Assembly: GCA_030609865.1 (NCBI GenBank)
Contig: JAUWSZ010000042.1
Location: 1-9,723 of the forward strand
Length of the DNA: 9,723 nt
Direction: 5' to 3'
Source of the DNA: a bacterium
GTDB lineage: Bacteria > Desulfobacterota > DSWW01
The notes under the pieces are model-generated. The model was given only the letters and a program-made list of their open reading frames with translations. It was not told where the DNA came from and made no database searches. The position numbers were made by a program, and so were the translations under genes. Positions 1 through 9,621 of the stretch are shown here, in pieces (within the stretch, counting starts at the first letter, position 1; the number at the start of each line of letters is the position of its first letter).

Positions 1-656
1 ACATCGTGGGCGCCACGGTCGAGCGGATGGCAGCCCGCGAGGGAGATCTCCTCCTGATGATGGCGGGATCACCCGACGAGGTGAACCCCTGGATGGGCAG
101 GTTGCGAGCCGAGTTGGCCGAGGCATACGACCTGATAGATCCGTCCGAACATGCCTTCACGTGGATCCTGGACTTCCCGCTCTTCGAGCGTGACAAGGAG
201 GGGAGCATCACCTCTATGCATCATCCGTTTACCGCACCGCAGGAAGAGGACCTTCCCCTGCTGGACGAGAACCCTGAGGCATGCCGTTCCCTGGCATACG
301 ATCTGGTCCTGAACGGCACCGAGATCGGGGGGGGCAGCATTCGTATTCACTGGGCGGATACGCAGAAGAAGATCCTCTCGATTCTCGGGATATCCGAGGC
401 GGAGGCAGAAGAGAAATTCGGTTTTCTGCTGGATGCTCTGTCTTACGGGGCGCCCCCGCACGGGGGGATTGCCTTCGGGTTGGACCGGCTCGTGATGGTC
501 CTGGCGGGCGCGAAATCGTTGCGGGAAGTGATCGCCTTTCCCAAGACGCAGAAGGCCTCCTGCCTGCTCACCCAGAGCCCTGGACCTGTGGACGCGGAGC
601 AGTTGCGGGAACTGCACGTTCGCACGGTCCTTCCAAGGAAACCTGCATCCGACTGA
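1..656 (+). CDS. aspS: Aspartyl-tRNA synthetase, C-terminal part (5' end outside window)
   Basis: Charges tRNA with aspartate in the cytoplasm; class II synthetase of the bacterial type. The first complete codon begins at base 3 and about 217 residues remain of a protein usually near 590. The visible part starts in the end of the GAD insertion domain and continues through the catalytic core: the FPLFE and MHHPFT stretches, the [13 protein letters not shown] segment, and class II motif 3 as [12 protein letters not shown], followed by the family-typical [15 protein letters not shown] tail. These line up closely with the E. coli AspS C-terminus as I recall it. The stop is TGA at 654-656. The N-terminal anticodon-binding domain is missing, so I cannot tell whether the enzyme is discriminating or also charges tRNA-Asn. 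The next gene starts 8 nt downstream and its ribosome-binding site overlaps this stop, so the two are probably cotranscribed and translationally coupled. Confidence 0.97.
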   Translation, partial: IVGATVERMAAREGDLLLMMAGSPDEVNPWMGRLRAELAEAYDLIDPSEHAFTWILDFPLFERDKEGSITSMHHPFTAPQEEDLPLLDENPEACRSLAYDLVLNGTEIGGGSIRIHWADTQKKILSILGISEAEAEEKFGFLLDALSYGAPPHGGIAFGLDRLVMVLAGAKSLREVIAFPKTQKASCLLTQSPGPVDAEQLRELHVRTVLPRKPASD

Positions 657-659
657 GGG
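654..659 (+). promoter_or_regulatory. Ribosome-binding site of the TolC-family gene, overlapping the aspS stop
   Basis: TGAGGG lies 5 nt before the ATG at 665 and contains the aspS TGA stop. It decides the start of the downstream gene: the same frame stays open back to about 281, but those codons lie over aspS and have no such site. The overlap suggests translational coupling. Confidence 0.6.
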
Positions 660-664
660 CCGCG

Positions 665-2026
665 ATGGTTCGTTGGGCGAAGGTTTTTTGCTTTTTCTGG
701 ATGTGTACCCTTCCCACAGGCGCACTTGCCGAGGAGGTTTCGGAAGAGGGCCTGGGCCTGGCGGAAGCCATCCGCATCGTCCTGGCGGAAAGCCCCTTGA
801 GCCGGATAGCCGATGCCGAGGTCACCGTGGCAGAGGACGGAAGGAAGTCCGCCCGCGGCCATTTTCTCCCCAAGTTGCGGACCCAGTTCGAGTACACCAA
901 ACTGAACAAGGTGCCCGAGATCGCCATCCCTGATGACGTAGCGTCCTCGCCGTTTCCGATCCAGTTCAGTGCAGGCAAAACCCAACAGATCAATGTGCAG
1001 GCCACGTTGGAACAACCCCTGTTCACGGGCCTGGGTCTGCTCACCCAGTATCATGTGGCCCAACTGGGCACACAGGCGGCGGATCTGAAGCAGGAGGCGA
1101 CCCGGCAGGAACTCATCCTCCGTGCCTACGAGGCCTACTACGGTGTGCTGCTGGCCGAGAAGTTCCTGGACGTTGCGGAGCAGGCGGTCACCCAATTGAA
1201 CTCTCAGGCAGAGGTGGCCAGGCAGTTCTACGAAACGGGCGTGACCGCGAAGAACGAGTACCTGAAAGTCCTCGTCCAGCTGGCCGATACGAAACGCAAG
1301 CGGATCATCGCCAACTATGACCTCGATTTCGGGCGATCACGACTCCGGACCCTTCTGAGATGGGATGCGAGGAAGCCCCTGCGGCTGACAGAAGAACTGG
1401 TCTATCGGCCGTATGAGAGATCCCTGGATGAATGCATAGACGCCTCGTTTCAATATCATCCGGACATCCTGCTGGCCCGCCTGGATATTGAGAGAGTGAG
1501 CCAGGGGATTACCGGGGCCCGCAGCAGATACTATCCGCAGATAACCCTGATCGGCGGGTTGAGGCGTGAAGAGGGGGGATTCACCGAGGGGGACGAGATC
1601 TTCAGCGCCACGATACACGCGGAGTGGCTCGTCTGGGAGTGGGGCAGCAACTACTACGAGGTGCAACAGGAGAAGTCCCGGCTCTTACAGGCAAGGGCGC
1701 GCAAGACCCAGACCAGGGATTTGACCGAGCTCGGGGTCCGTGAGGCCTACATTGCCCTCCATGGGTCCAGAGAGGCGATCGAGGTGGCGCGGGTGGGTGT
1801 CGAACAGGCGGAAGAGAACTACCGGATCACGGACGAGCAGTTCAAGGAGAGCATCGCGACCAGCCAGGAAGTGCTCGACGCCCAGACAGGGCAGTCCCGG
1901 GCCCAGGTTAACTACTACGCGGCGCTGAATACGTACAATATCGCGATTGCCCGCCTGGAGAGGGCCATGGGGGTCTTGCAGGAACACGGGTCGACGGAGA
2001 ACGTGCCGGGCGGTCTCGAGGAGTAA
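665..2026 (+). CDS. TolC-family outer membrane efflux channel protein
   Basis: Predicted outer-membrane exit duct of a tripartite export system (RND, ABC or MFS pump plus adaptor). The 453-residue product begins with a signal peptide (Met1 to about Ala22; basic start, FCFFWMC core, GALA cleavage site). Two OEP repeats follow, each with long alanine- and glutamine-rich coiled-coil helices. QPLFTG in the first and WLVWEWG in the second sit where strands meet helices in TolC proteins, and the helices with AEQAVTQLNSQAEVARQFYETG and VEQAEENYRITDEQFKES correspond between repeats. The protein ends with the common ARLERAMG segment. Length is normal for the family (about 420-490). The start is fixed by the ribosome-binding site at 654-659 and the signal peptide. 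No adaptor or inner-membrane pump gene is in the window, so the substrate is unknown and I give no symbol. It lies between aspS and icd, 41 nt from the latter. Confidence 0.92.
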   Translation: MVRWAKVFCFFWMCTLPTGALAEEVSEEGLGLAEAIRIVLAESPLSRIADAEVTVAEDGRKSARGHFLPKLRTQFEYTKLNKVPEIAIPDDVASSPFPIQFSAGKTQQINVQATLEQPLFTGLGLLTQYHVAQLGTQAADLKQEATRQELILRAYEAYYGVLLAEKFLDVAEQAVTQLNSQAEVARQFYETGVTAKNEYLKVLVQLADTKRKRIIANYDLDFGRSRLRTLLRWDARKPLRLTEELVYRPYERSLDECIDASFQYHPDILLARLDIERVSQGITGARSRYYPQITLIGGLRREEGGFTEGDEIFSATIHAEWLVWEWGSNYYEVQQEKSRLLQARARKTQTRDLTELGVREAYIALHGSREAIEVARVGVEQAEENYRITDEQFKESIATSQEVLDAQTGQSRAQVNYYAALNTYNIAIARLERAMGVLQEHGSTENVPGGLEE

Positions 2027-2067
2027 TGGATCTCTTTCCGGGAAAAAGACGAGGGGGATAGGAAGCC

Positions 2068-4283
<2,216 letters not shown>

Positions 4284-4300
4284 TGTGAAGGATCCGGGAA

Positions 4301-4309
4301 AGGAGAGGG
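4301..4309 (+). promoter_or_regulatory. Ribosome-binding site of sucC
   Basis: AGGAGAGGG in the 33-nt mdh-sucC gap. The AGGAG core ends 11 nt, and the GAGGG part 7 nt, before ATG 4317, so either register can serve. It supports the start at 4317. Confidence 0.5.
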
Positions 4310-4316
4310 TGGTGAG

Positions 4317-5474
4317 ATGAACGTTCACGAATACCAGGCAAAGGAGATCTTCCGCGAGTACGGGATCCCGGTTCCGAACGGGAAGATGTGTACGCGGGAA
4401 GACTCTGTTCGCGAAGCGGCCCAAGAGTTGGGGGGAGATACCTGGGTCGTCAAGGCTCAGGTTCACGCCGGAGGCAGGGGAAAGGGCGGTGGCGTCCGTG
4501 TCGTCCACTCCGTTGAAGAGGCGGAGGAGGCCGCGAAAGACATCCTCAACCTCAGGCTGGTGACCGCGCAGACAGGGGCGGAGGGCCGTGAGGTCAGGAA
4601 GGTTCTGGTCGAGGAGGGCGTGGCGATCCAGAAGGAGCTGTACCTGAGCATGCTCGTGGATCGGGCCTCGAACGCACCGGTGATTATCTGCAGCGAGGCT
4701 GGGGGCATGGAAATCGAAGAGGTGGCGGCCAAGACTCCGGAGAGGATCCATCGGGAGACGATCGATCCGACCCTGGGGCTTCGCACGTACCAGACGAGGC
4801 GCATCGCACAGGCCCTGGGCCTGACAGGGCCGGCGGCCCGACAGGCCGGCAAGATGCTGGGGAGCCTGTACCGTCTCTTCGGGGAAAAGGACGCGTCCCT
4901 CGTGGAGATCAACCACCTCGTCGTGACCGAGAGCGGGGACCTGGTTGCCCTGGATGCGAAGCTGCAGTTCGACGACAACGCCATGTTTCGCCACGAAGAG
5001 GTCCTTGCCCTCCGGGACATCGAGGAGGAGGACCCCCTCGAGGCCCAGGCAGGGGAGCTCAATCTGAGCTACATAAGGCTCCAGGGAAACATCGGCTGTA
5101 TGGTAAACGGTGCCGGCCTGGCCATGGCCACCATGGACTTGATTCAGTACGTAGGCGGCGCGCCGGCCAATTTCCTGGACGTGGGCGGGGGCGCGAGCGC
5201 CGCTTCCGTGGAGAAGGCCTTTCAAATCATCCTGGCCGATGCAAGAGTCAAGGCGATCTTGATCAATATCTTCGGTGGGATCGTGCGCTGCGACCGCGTT
5301 GCGCAAGGGGTGGCAGAGGCCGCCGGCAAGGTGGACTTGAAGGTGCCCGTGGTCGTGCGTTTGGAGGGGACCAATGCGGAGGAGGCGCGCACAATCCTGG
5401 AGGGGTCCAGCATCGAGTTCGTTGTGGCCAAAAACCTCAGGGATGCTGCCGAGAAGGTCGTGTCCGCCCTGTAA
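4317..5474 (+). CDS. sucC: Succinyl-CoA synthetase (ADP-forming), beta subunit
   Basis: With SucD, interconverts succinyl-CoA plus ADP (or GDP) and phosphate with succinate, CoA and ATP (or GTP). The 385 residues match E. coli SucC (388) from the start [12 protein letters not shown]. An N-terminal ATP-grasp domain has Lys46 and the glycine-rich [14 protein letters not shown] at 46-59. Mg-nucleotide ligands Asn199 and Asp213 are present. The C-terminal ligase-CoA domain has [23 protein letters not shown] and [11 protein letters not shown], all family hallmarks that contact the alpha subunit. One oddity: residue 200 is His (EINHLV) where the family almost always has Pro (EINPLV). Nucleotide preference cannot be settled by eye. 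A 5-bp hairpin (CGCCC 5465-5469, GGGCG 5476-5480) spans the stop codon; it lacks a T-run and is probably not a terminator. sucD follows after 64 nt. Confidence 0.96.
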   Translation: MNVHEYQAKEIFREYGIPVPNGKMCTREDSVREAAQELGGDTWVVKAQVHAGGRGKGGGVRVVHSVEEAEEAAKDILNLRLVTAQTGAEGREVRKVLVEEGVAIQKELYLSMLVDRASNAPVIICSEAGGMEIEEVAAKTPERIHRETIDPTLGLRTYQTRRIAQALGLTGPAARQAGKMLGSLYRLFGEKDASLVEINHLVVTESGDLVALDAKLQFDDNAMFRHEEVLALRDIEEEDPLEAQAGELNLSYIRLQGNIGCMVNGAGLAMATMDLIQYVGGAPANFLDVGGGASAASVEKAFQIILADARVKAILINIFGGIVRCDRVAQGVAEAAGKVDLKVPVVVRLEGTNAEEARTILEGSSIEFVVAKNLRDAAEKVVSAL

Positions 5475-5538
5475 CGGGCGTGAGCCTGCAACCGAACGGA
5501 CTCGAGAGGCAACCAACAGACAGGAACAGGGAACAGAC

Positions 5539-6420
5539 ATGGGAATCTTGGTTGATGAAACCACGCGGGTCGTGGTTCAAGGGATCACAGGGAAGGAAGG
5601 CTCCTTCCACGCGAGGGGGTGCAAGGAGTACGGGACCAAGGTCGTGGCCGGGGTGACCCCCGGAAAGGGCGGGCAGGAACAGGAAGGCGTCCCGGTATTC
5701 GATAGCGTACAGGATGCAGTCGATCGGGAAGGGGCAAACACTTCCCTGATCTTCGTTCCCCCCCCGTTTGCCGCAGATGCGATCCTGGAGGCAGCCGATG
5801 CCGGGATCCGCCTGGTTGTGTGCATCACCGAGGGAATTCCGGTTCGGGACATGATTCCGGTTTATCATTCCTTGCAAAGGAAATCGGTGAACCTCATCGG
5901 CCCGAACTGCCCCGGGGTGATTACACCGGGAAAGGCGAAGGTGGGAATTATGCCGGGCTTCATCCATTTGCCGGGCTCTGTCGGCGTGATCTCCAGGAGC
6001 GGAACCCTGACCTACGAGGCGGTGAAGCAGCTCACAGATCTCGAACTGGGACAGTCGACCTGCATCGGCATCGGCGGCGATCCGATCATCGGGCGCCGTT
6101 TCGCGGATCTGCTGGAGTTGTTCGCTGCCGACGAGCAGACCAAAGCGGTCCTCCTCATCGGAGAGATTGGCGGAACGGCGGAAGAAGAGGCCGCAGAGTA
6201 CATCGTCGAAAGCAAGTACCCGAAGCCGGTTATCGGCTTCGTGGCAGGCAAGACGGCCCCTCCCGGCAGGAGGATGGGCCACGCCGGGGCGATCGTGTCC
6301 GGTGGGAAGGGCACGGCAGACGAGAAACAGAAGGTGATGGAGAAGGCAGGGATGGCGGTCTGCCCCAGCCCGGACGCGATCGGCAAGACGGTCCAGCAAG
6401 CACTCGCTTCTGCCGCTTGA
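5539..6420 (+). CDS. sucD: Succinyl-CoA synthetase (ADP-forming), alpha subunit
   Basis: Partner of SucC; binds CoA and carries the phosphohistidine that relays phosphate between succinyl-phosphate and the nucleotide. The 293 residues are the usual length. An N-terminal CoA-binding Rossmann domain shows [11 protein letters not shown] and [10 protein letters not shown], followed by [10 protein letters not shown] and [11 protein letters not shown] in the middle. Glu209 in [14 protein letters not shown] is the glutamate that contacts the phospho-His, which is His248 in [15 protein letters not shown]. The start at ATG 5539 gives the standard [15 protein letters not shown] beginning; its ribosome-binding site is modest (AGGG around 5528-5531). 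An open stretch upstream to 5374 overlaps sucC and is not part of the gene. The 64-nt sucC-sucD gap is the widest within the TCA block but holds no promoter or terminator I can recognise. Confidence 0.96.
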   Translation: MGILVDETTRVVVQGITGKEGSFHARGCKEYGTKVVAGVTPGKGGQEQEGVPVFDSVQDAVDREGANTSLIFVPPPFAADAILEAADAGIRLVVCITEGIPVRDMIPVYHSLQRKSVNLIGPNCPGVITPGKAKVGIMPGFIHLPGSVGVISRSGTLTYEAVKQLTDLELGQSTCIGIGGDPIIGRRFADLLELFAADEQTKAVLLIGEIGGTAEEEAAEYIVESKYPKPVIGFVAGKTAPPGRRMGHAGAIVSGGKGTADEKQKVMEKAGMAVCPSPDAIGKTVQQALASAA

Positions 6421-6450
6421 TCTTGCCCGCAAGGGTCCTACGACTCATCA

Positions 6451-6456
6451 AGGCGG
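6451..6456 (+). promoter_or_regulatory. Ribosome-binding site of rlmN
   Basis: AGGCGG, 4 nt before ATG 6461, in the 40-nt gap after sucD. It supports the chosen start; the gap shows no terminator. Confidence 0.45.
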
Positions 6457-6460
6457 TTCC

Positions 6461-7483
6461 ATGGAAGATTTTCTGTCGTTGGAGCTCCCGGAACTCGAGG
6501 GAAGGATCCATGCACTGGGGCAGCCCCGTTACCGGGCCCGGCAGATATTCTCCTGGATCCACGGGAGAGGCGTGTTCCGCGCCGACGAGATGCACAACCT
6601 CCCGGGAGAGCTTCGCAAACGGCTTGCCCCACTCCTTTCTCCTCTCCCTGTAGCGCTCGAGGAGACGCTCGAAGCAGAGGACGGGACGCGGAAATTCCGT
6701 TTTCGTCTCCGAGACGGCGCGTCGATCGAGTCTGTCACAATCCCTGAAGAGAAGTGGACCACGCTTTGCGTGTCGACCCAGGTGGGTTGTGCCCTGGGGT
6801 GCCTCTTCTGCCGGACCGGGCGGATGGGGTTGCGACGCAACCTCCGGGTGGAGGAAATCCTCGGGCAGTACTACGCGATTCGGTACATGTCGGGCGGAAA
6901 GACGGACCTTACGCACGTCGTCTTCATGGGCATGGGCGAACCCCTGGCGAATCTGGAGTGCACTTCCCGTGCGCTCAAGATCCTGACCCATCCACTGGGT
7001 TGCGGTCTCTCCCCGAGGAGGCTCACGGTTTCGACGGTCGGGATTCCCGGGCCTCTGGAGGAACTGTTTCATGAGATTCCCGTGTCCATTACCCTTTCCC
7101 TGAACGCAGCGGACAACGAGACCCGCTCCCGCCTGATGCCGATCAACCGGAAGCACCCGATCGAAGAGGTCCTGGCTACCCTGAGACGGCTGCCACTGGC
7201 GCCCCGCAGGCGCTTTACGATCGCGTATGTGCTCATCGGGGGGGAAAACGACAGCCTGCAGGATGCCCGGCAACTCGTCCAGGTCCTTCACGGGCTCCGC
7301 TGCAAGGTCAACCTGATTCCTTTCAACCCGTTTCCGGAGACCCAGTTGAGAGGGCCGAAGAAGGCGGATGTGGCCGCCTTCCAGAAATTCCTGCGCTCCA
7401 AGGGTCTTTCCACCCATATTCGGTGGAGTCGAGGGCGGGACGTGTTGGCCGCCTGCGGGCAGCTTTCCGGAGATGCTCCCTAG
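6461..7483 (+). CDS. rlmN: 23S rRNA (A2503-C2)/tRNA (A37-C2) methyltransferase, radical SAM
   Basis: Methylates C2 of adenosine 2503 in 23S rRNA and, in studied bacteria, A37 of some tRNAs, by a radical-SAM and methyl-cysteine mechanism. The 340 residues have an N-terminal RNA-binding helical domain (PRYRARQIFSWIH at about 22-34) and a radical SAM core with the CxxxCxxC cluster ligands Cys110, Cys114 and Cys117. Both mechanistic cysteines are present: Cys103 (TLCVSTQVG) upstream of the cluster and Cys332 near the C-terminus (RGRDVLAACGQL). Also seen are GMGEPL (SAM binding), RRLTVSTVG, SITLSLNA and LMPINRKHP. The RlmN C-terminus and the MPINRKHP segment argue for RlmN rather than the resistance enzyme Cfr, though the families are close. 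It lies 40 nt after sucD and is probably the last gene of the transcript. The stop is TAG 7481-7483. Confidence 0.95.
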   Translation: MEDFLSLELPELEGRIHALGQPRYRARQIFSWIHGRGVFRADEMHNLPGELRKRLAPLLSPLPVALEETLEAEDGTRKFRFRLRDGASIESVTIPEEKWTTLCVSTQVGCALGCLFCRTGRMGLRRNLRVEEILGQYYAIRYMSGGKTDLTHVVFMGMGEPLANLECTSRALKILTHPLGCGLSPRRLTVSTVGIPGPLEELFHEIPVSITLSLNAADNETRSRLMPINRKHPIEEVLATLRRLPLAPRRRFTIAYVLIGGENDSLQDARQLVQVLHGLRCKVNLIPFNPFPETQLRGPKKADVAAFQKFLRSKGLSTHIRWSRGRDVLAACGQLSGDAP

Positions 7484-7637
7484 GAGGCGCTCTGGAAAAA
7501 ACGGCGATGGAGAATTCAGCAAATCGCGTTATCGGACCGATCAAAGGAGTACGGATTTCAGGGTGCCGAAGAAGCCCGTAAAAGCCTTTCATCGGAAGAC
7601 CCATGTTTTGTTGCGCAGATGTTGAGAGAAGGTCATG

Positions 7638-7653
7638 TTGGCAGGCTGGAGGC
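7638..7653 (+). promoter_or_regulatory. Possible sigma-54 type (-24/-12) promoter for the kinase gene
   Basis: TTGGCA with GG at 7640-7641, then exactly 10 nt, then GC at 7652-7653. The -24 half fits the known TGGCAC consensus well, but the -12 half reads AGGC instead of TTGC, so the match is partial. It lies 67 nt before the kinase start. In GC-rich DNA a GG-N10-GC pair is common by chance, so this is weak. Confidence 0.2.
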
Positions 7654-7658
7654 GGGGA

Positions 7659-7686
7659 CTGACCCCTGACCCCTAACCCCTGACCC
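7659..7686 (+). repeat. Tandem heptamer array, four units of CTGACCC
   Basis: Four exact 7-nt units in a row: CTGACCC, CTGACCC, CTAACCC, CTGACCC. The third differs by one base (G to A). The array is flanked by C-rich bases and followed at once by a hairpin and the kinase start. I cannot assign a function. Short heptamer arrays between genes are known from cyanobacteria (STRR sequences), but this is only an analogy. Confidence 0.9.
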
Positions 7687-7688
7687 CT

Positions 7689-7704
7689 TGCGGCGAAAGC
7701 CGCA
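7689..7704 (+). other. Small GNRA-loop hairpin in the kinase leader
   Basis: TGCGGC (7689-7694), loop GAAA, GCCGCA (7699-7704): a 6-bp, mostly G-C stem capped by a stable GAAA tetraloop. It ends 2 nt before the ribosome-binding site and 15 nt before the ATG. There is no T-run, so it is not a standard terminator; a translational or RNA-stability role is possible. Confidence 0.5.
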
Positions 7705-7706
7705 TT

Positions 7707-7715
7707 AGGGTGGGA
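7707..7715 (+). promoter_or_regulatory. Ribosome-binding site of the kinase gene
   Basis: AGGGTGGGA, 4 nt before ATG 7720. TTAGGG at 7705-7710 is complementary to CCCTAA at 7671-7676 inside the heptamer array, so a leader helix could cover this site. Confidence 0.5.
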
Positions 7716-7719
7716 TAAC

Positions 7720-9555
7720 ATGCTATTCGGATCTATTTCCTCTTCGCAGGCCCTTCAACGGTGGACGAGACAGTTGTCGGGTCCGGACCCGACGGGTCGA
7801 ACCGGGCCCAGGCTCGGGGTCCGGGCGGCGGCAGCCTTCTTCCTTGCCCTCCTGTTCCTGACGCTGTGGCGGGTGGGCCTGTTGCCCTCGGAATCTGTCC
7901 AGGCGCTGATCGTCCTGTGCGCGATCGAAGTCCTGAGCCTCCCCGTCTACCTCCATTTCTTCAAACGGTTCCAGAAGAGGACTCTCCAGGCCTACTGTCA
8001 TTGGGTGACGGACATCCTGCTGATCACGGTGGGCATCCATTACCTCGGCGGGGAACAGGCCTTTCTGTTCTCGTTTACCTACTGCCTCGTCATCCTGTCC
8101 ACGAGCATGGTGGCTCGCAAGAGAGACAGCTTCATCCTGGCGAGCCTGAGCGCACTTACTTTCAGCACCCTGCTCTATCTGGAGGGTACCGGAACGATCG
8201 TACAGCGCGGTGTGTGGAACCTGGCACTTGGGTCAAGCGAACGAATCCTTTTTCCGATCTGGAGCGTGGCCTTCTTCTTCCTGACTGCCTACTTCTCCAG
8301 CCTGCTGTCCGACAGGCTCCGCGAGAGGGGGAGAATTCTGGAGATGGTGAACGCGATCAGCCGCGTTTCCGCCTCCTCCCTCGAGTTGCAGGGGATGCTC
8401 AGCCGGGTACTCAGCTTTGTGCTGGAGCATCTCAAGGCAGAGTACGGCCTGATCCGACTGACCAACCATTGGCCGGAGAAGCGGATGGTCTCGAAGGAGA
8501 TCCGACGTGTTCCGGAGGAGCTGACCGAATCAGAACAGGAGGCGGTCGAAAAGCTGGTCGAGATGCTCCTGGGAGAGAATGAACCGGTCATCATTCGTGA
8601 TCTGAAGACCGACCCAAGGGCTCGACCGATGGAGATCGGATGGACAGGGTCTTTGATTGCCGTCCCGATCGTCCACAAGGGGGAGAACGTCGGGGTGTTC
8701 GTCCTCTTCGGGAAGAAGGCGATAAAGGCAAACCAGAAGAGGCGATTCCGGCGGGGGGATCTGGATCTTCTCATCATGATCACGCGACAGATCGCAGCCG
8801 CCATCGTTAACGCGCGTCTCTACACCAACCTGGAAGAGGCGAACCTGAAAATCCGACGGGCACAGGATGAGATCGTGGAGGCAGAGAAGTTCGAGGCCCT
8901 CGGGAAAATGGTGACAGGCCTGGGACATCAATTTAGGAATCCCTTGCTGGCCATCGGCGCCGCCGCAAAGCGATTGGACAAGGGGAACAAGATCCCCGAG
9001 GCTTCTCGCTTCTACGTGCAGATCATCCAGAAAGAGACGGAGAAACTCGAGAAGATCCTGAAGGATGTCCCGGGGTTCCACATAGGCAGGGAATGCAGAC
9101 GGAGAGAGTCGGAAGTGAACGTCCTGATCGAGAAGTCGCTTTCCCTGGTCTTCGAGCACGAAAACAAGAAGGGCGTCACGATCGAGCGGGACTATGAGAG
9201 GCCGAAAGATCCGATTCCCAACGTGGACGGGGATCAGCTCGAGGTCGCTCTTTACAACATCTTCAGCAATGCCAGCGAAGCCATGGGCACGAAAGGAACC
9301 CTGAAGGTGAAGACCCGGGTCATATCCGGCACCGAAGGCAGGGTTCTGTGGATCGAGGTGAGTGACACGGGCGGCGGCATCCCACCCGAAGAGGTGGAGA
9401 ACATCTTCAACCCCTTCTACACGACCAAACACTGGGGAACCGGCCTCGGCCTGACCATGACCCACCGGATCGTGGAGAATCACGGGGGGGACATACGGGT
9501 CCTGAACCACCCCGGAGAAGGGGTTACCTTCCAGATCACCATTCCGAATATCTAA
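7720..9555 (+). CDS. Membrane sensor histidine kinase (6 TM - GAF - HisKA - HATPase)
   Basis: A two-component sensor predicted to autophosphorylate on His403 and pass phosphate to an unseen response regulator. In the 611 residues, six hydrophobic segments (about 34-54, 60-81, 91-109, 113-131, 137-154, 176-197) form a membrane domain with very short loops, so no large periplasmic sensor. A GAF-like domain follows (about 205-370; SLIAVPIVHKGENVGVFVLFG near its end), then a short coiled coil. The HisKA H-box is GLGHQFRNPLLAIG. The ATPase domain has the N box (NIFSNASEAM, Asn517), G1 (DTGGGI, 549-554), F box (NPFYTTK) and G2 (GTGLGL, 573-578). The layout resembles PilS/NtrB-like kinases that often work with sigma-54 activators, but I do not recognise a named gene. 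Unusually, Gln404 replaces the acidic residue that normally follows the phospho-His. The signal is unknown, and a 236-nt gap separates it from rlmN. Confidence 0.92.
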   Translation: MLFGSISSSQALQRWTRQLSGPDPTGRTGPRLGVRAAAAFFLALLFLTLWRVGLLPSESVQALIVLCAIEVLSLPVYLHFFKRFQKRTLQAYCHWVTDILLITVGIHYLGGEQAFLFSFTYCLVILSTSMVARKRDSFILASLSALTFSTLLYLEGTGTIVQRGVWNLALGSSERILFPIWSVAFFFLTAYFSSLLSDRLRERGRILEMVNAISRVSASSLELQGMLSRVLSFVLEHLKAEYGLIRLTNHWPEKRMVSKEIRRVPEELTESEQEAVEKLVEMLLGENEPVIIRDLKTDPRARPMEIGWTGSLIAVPIVHKGENVGVFVLFGKKAIKANQKRRFRRGDLDLLIMITRQIAAAIVNARLYTNLEEANLKIRRAQDEIVEAEKFEALGKMVTGLGHQFRNPLLAIGAAAKRLDKGNKIPEASRFYVQIIQKETEKLEKILKDVPGFHIGRECRRRESEVNVLIEKSLSLVFEHENKKGVTIERDYERPKDPIPNVDGDQLEVALYNIFSNASEAMGTKGTLKVKTRVISGTEGRVLWIEVSDTGGGIPPEEVENIFNPFYTTKHWGTGLGLTMTHRIVENHGGDIRVLNHPGEGVTFQITIPNI

Positions 9556-9621
9556 TGCGGCCTAGTCCACCGGCTTCGCCTCTGAGAATTGAAAAGGTTC
9601 TGCCGTTTCCGGCGAAGATTC

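Larger units (their letters stand above)
7484..7719 (+). other. Intergenic region between rlmN and the kinase gene
   Basis: A 236-nt gap without a supported gene. From 7484 to about 7630 the composition is less GC-rich than the genes. It holds a near-perfect palindrome, ATCGG-A-CCGAT at 7531-7541, and a 24-codon frame (ATG 7507 to TAA 7579-7581) that has no clear ribosome-binding site and is not called. A GG-N10-GC match (7640-7653) recalls a sigma-54 promoter. A heptamer array (7659-7686), a hairpin (7689-7704) and the kinase ribosome-binding site follow. No T-run terminator for rlmN was found: the 4-bp CTCC/GGAG stem around its stop codon is too weak. Confidence 0.6.

Noticed and set aside
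281..664. Upstream extension of the TolC-family frame into aspS
   Set aside because: It overlaps aspS in another frame, has no family resemblance, and the signal peptide plus ribosome-binding site place the start at 665.
5465..5480. Hairpin over the sucC stop as a terminator
   Set aside because: Only 5 bp, no T-run, and sucD must be made together with sucC.
5374..5538. Earlier start for sucD within sucC
   Set aside because: The first 55 residues would be unrelated to SucD; ATG 5539 gives the standard N-terminus.
7081..7110. RlmN SLNA motif instead of the SLHA of E. coli
   Set aside because: SLNA is, as I recall, common in RlmN of several lineages, and all catalytic cysteines are kept.
7507..7581. 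24-codon small ORF between rlmN and the kinase gene
   Set aside because: No clear ribosome-binding site, no recognisable signal or motif, and it covers a palindrome that may explain the sequence better.
7323..7721. 132-codon open frame on the - strand over the end of rlmN and the following gap
   Set aside because: About 160 nt are antisense to rlmN, it reads through the heptamer array, and the product shows no family features.
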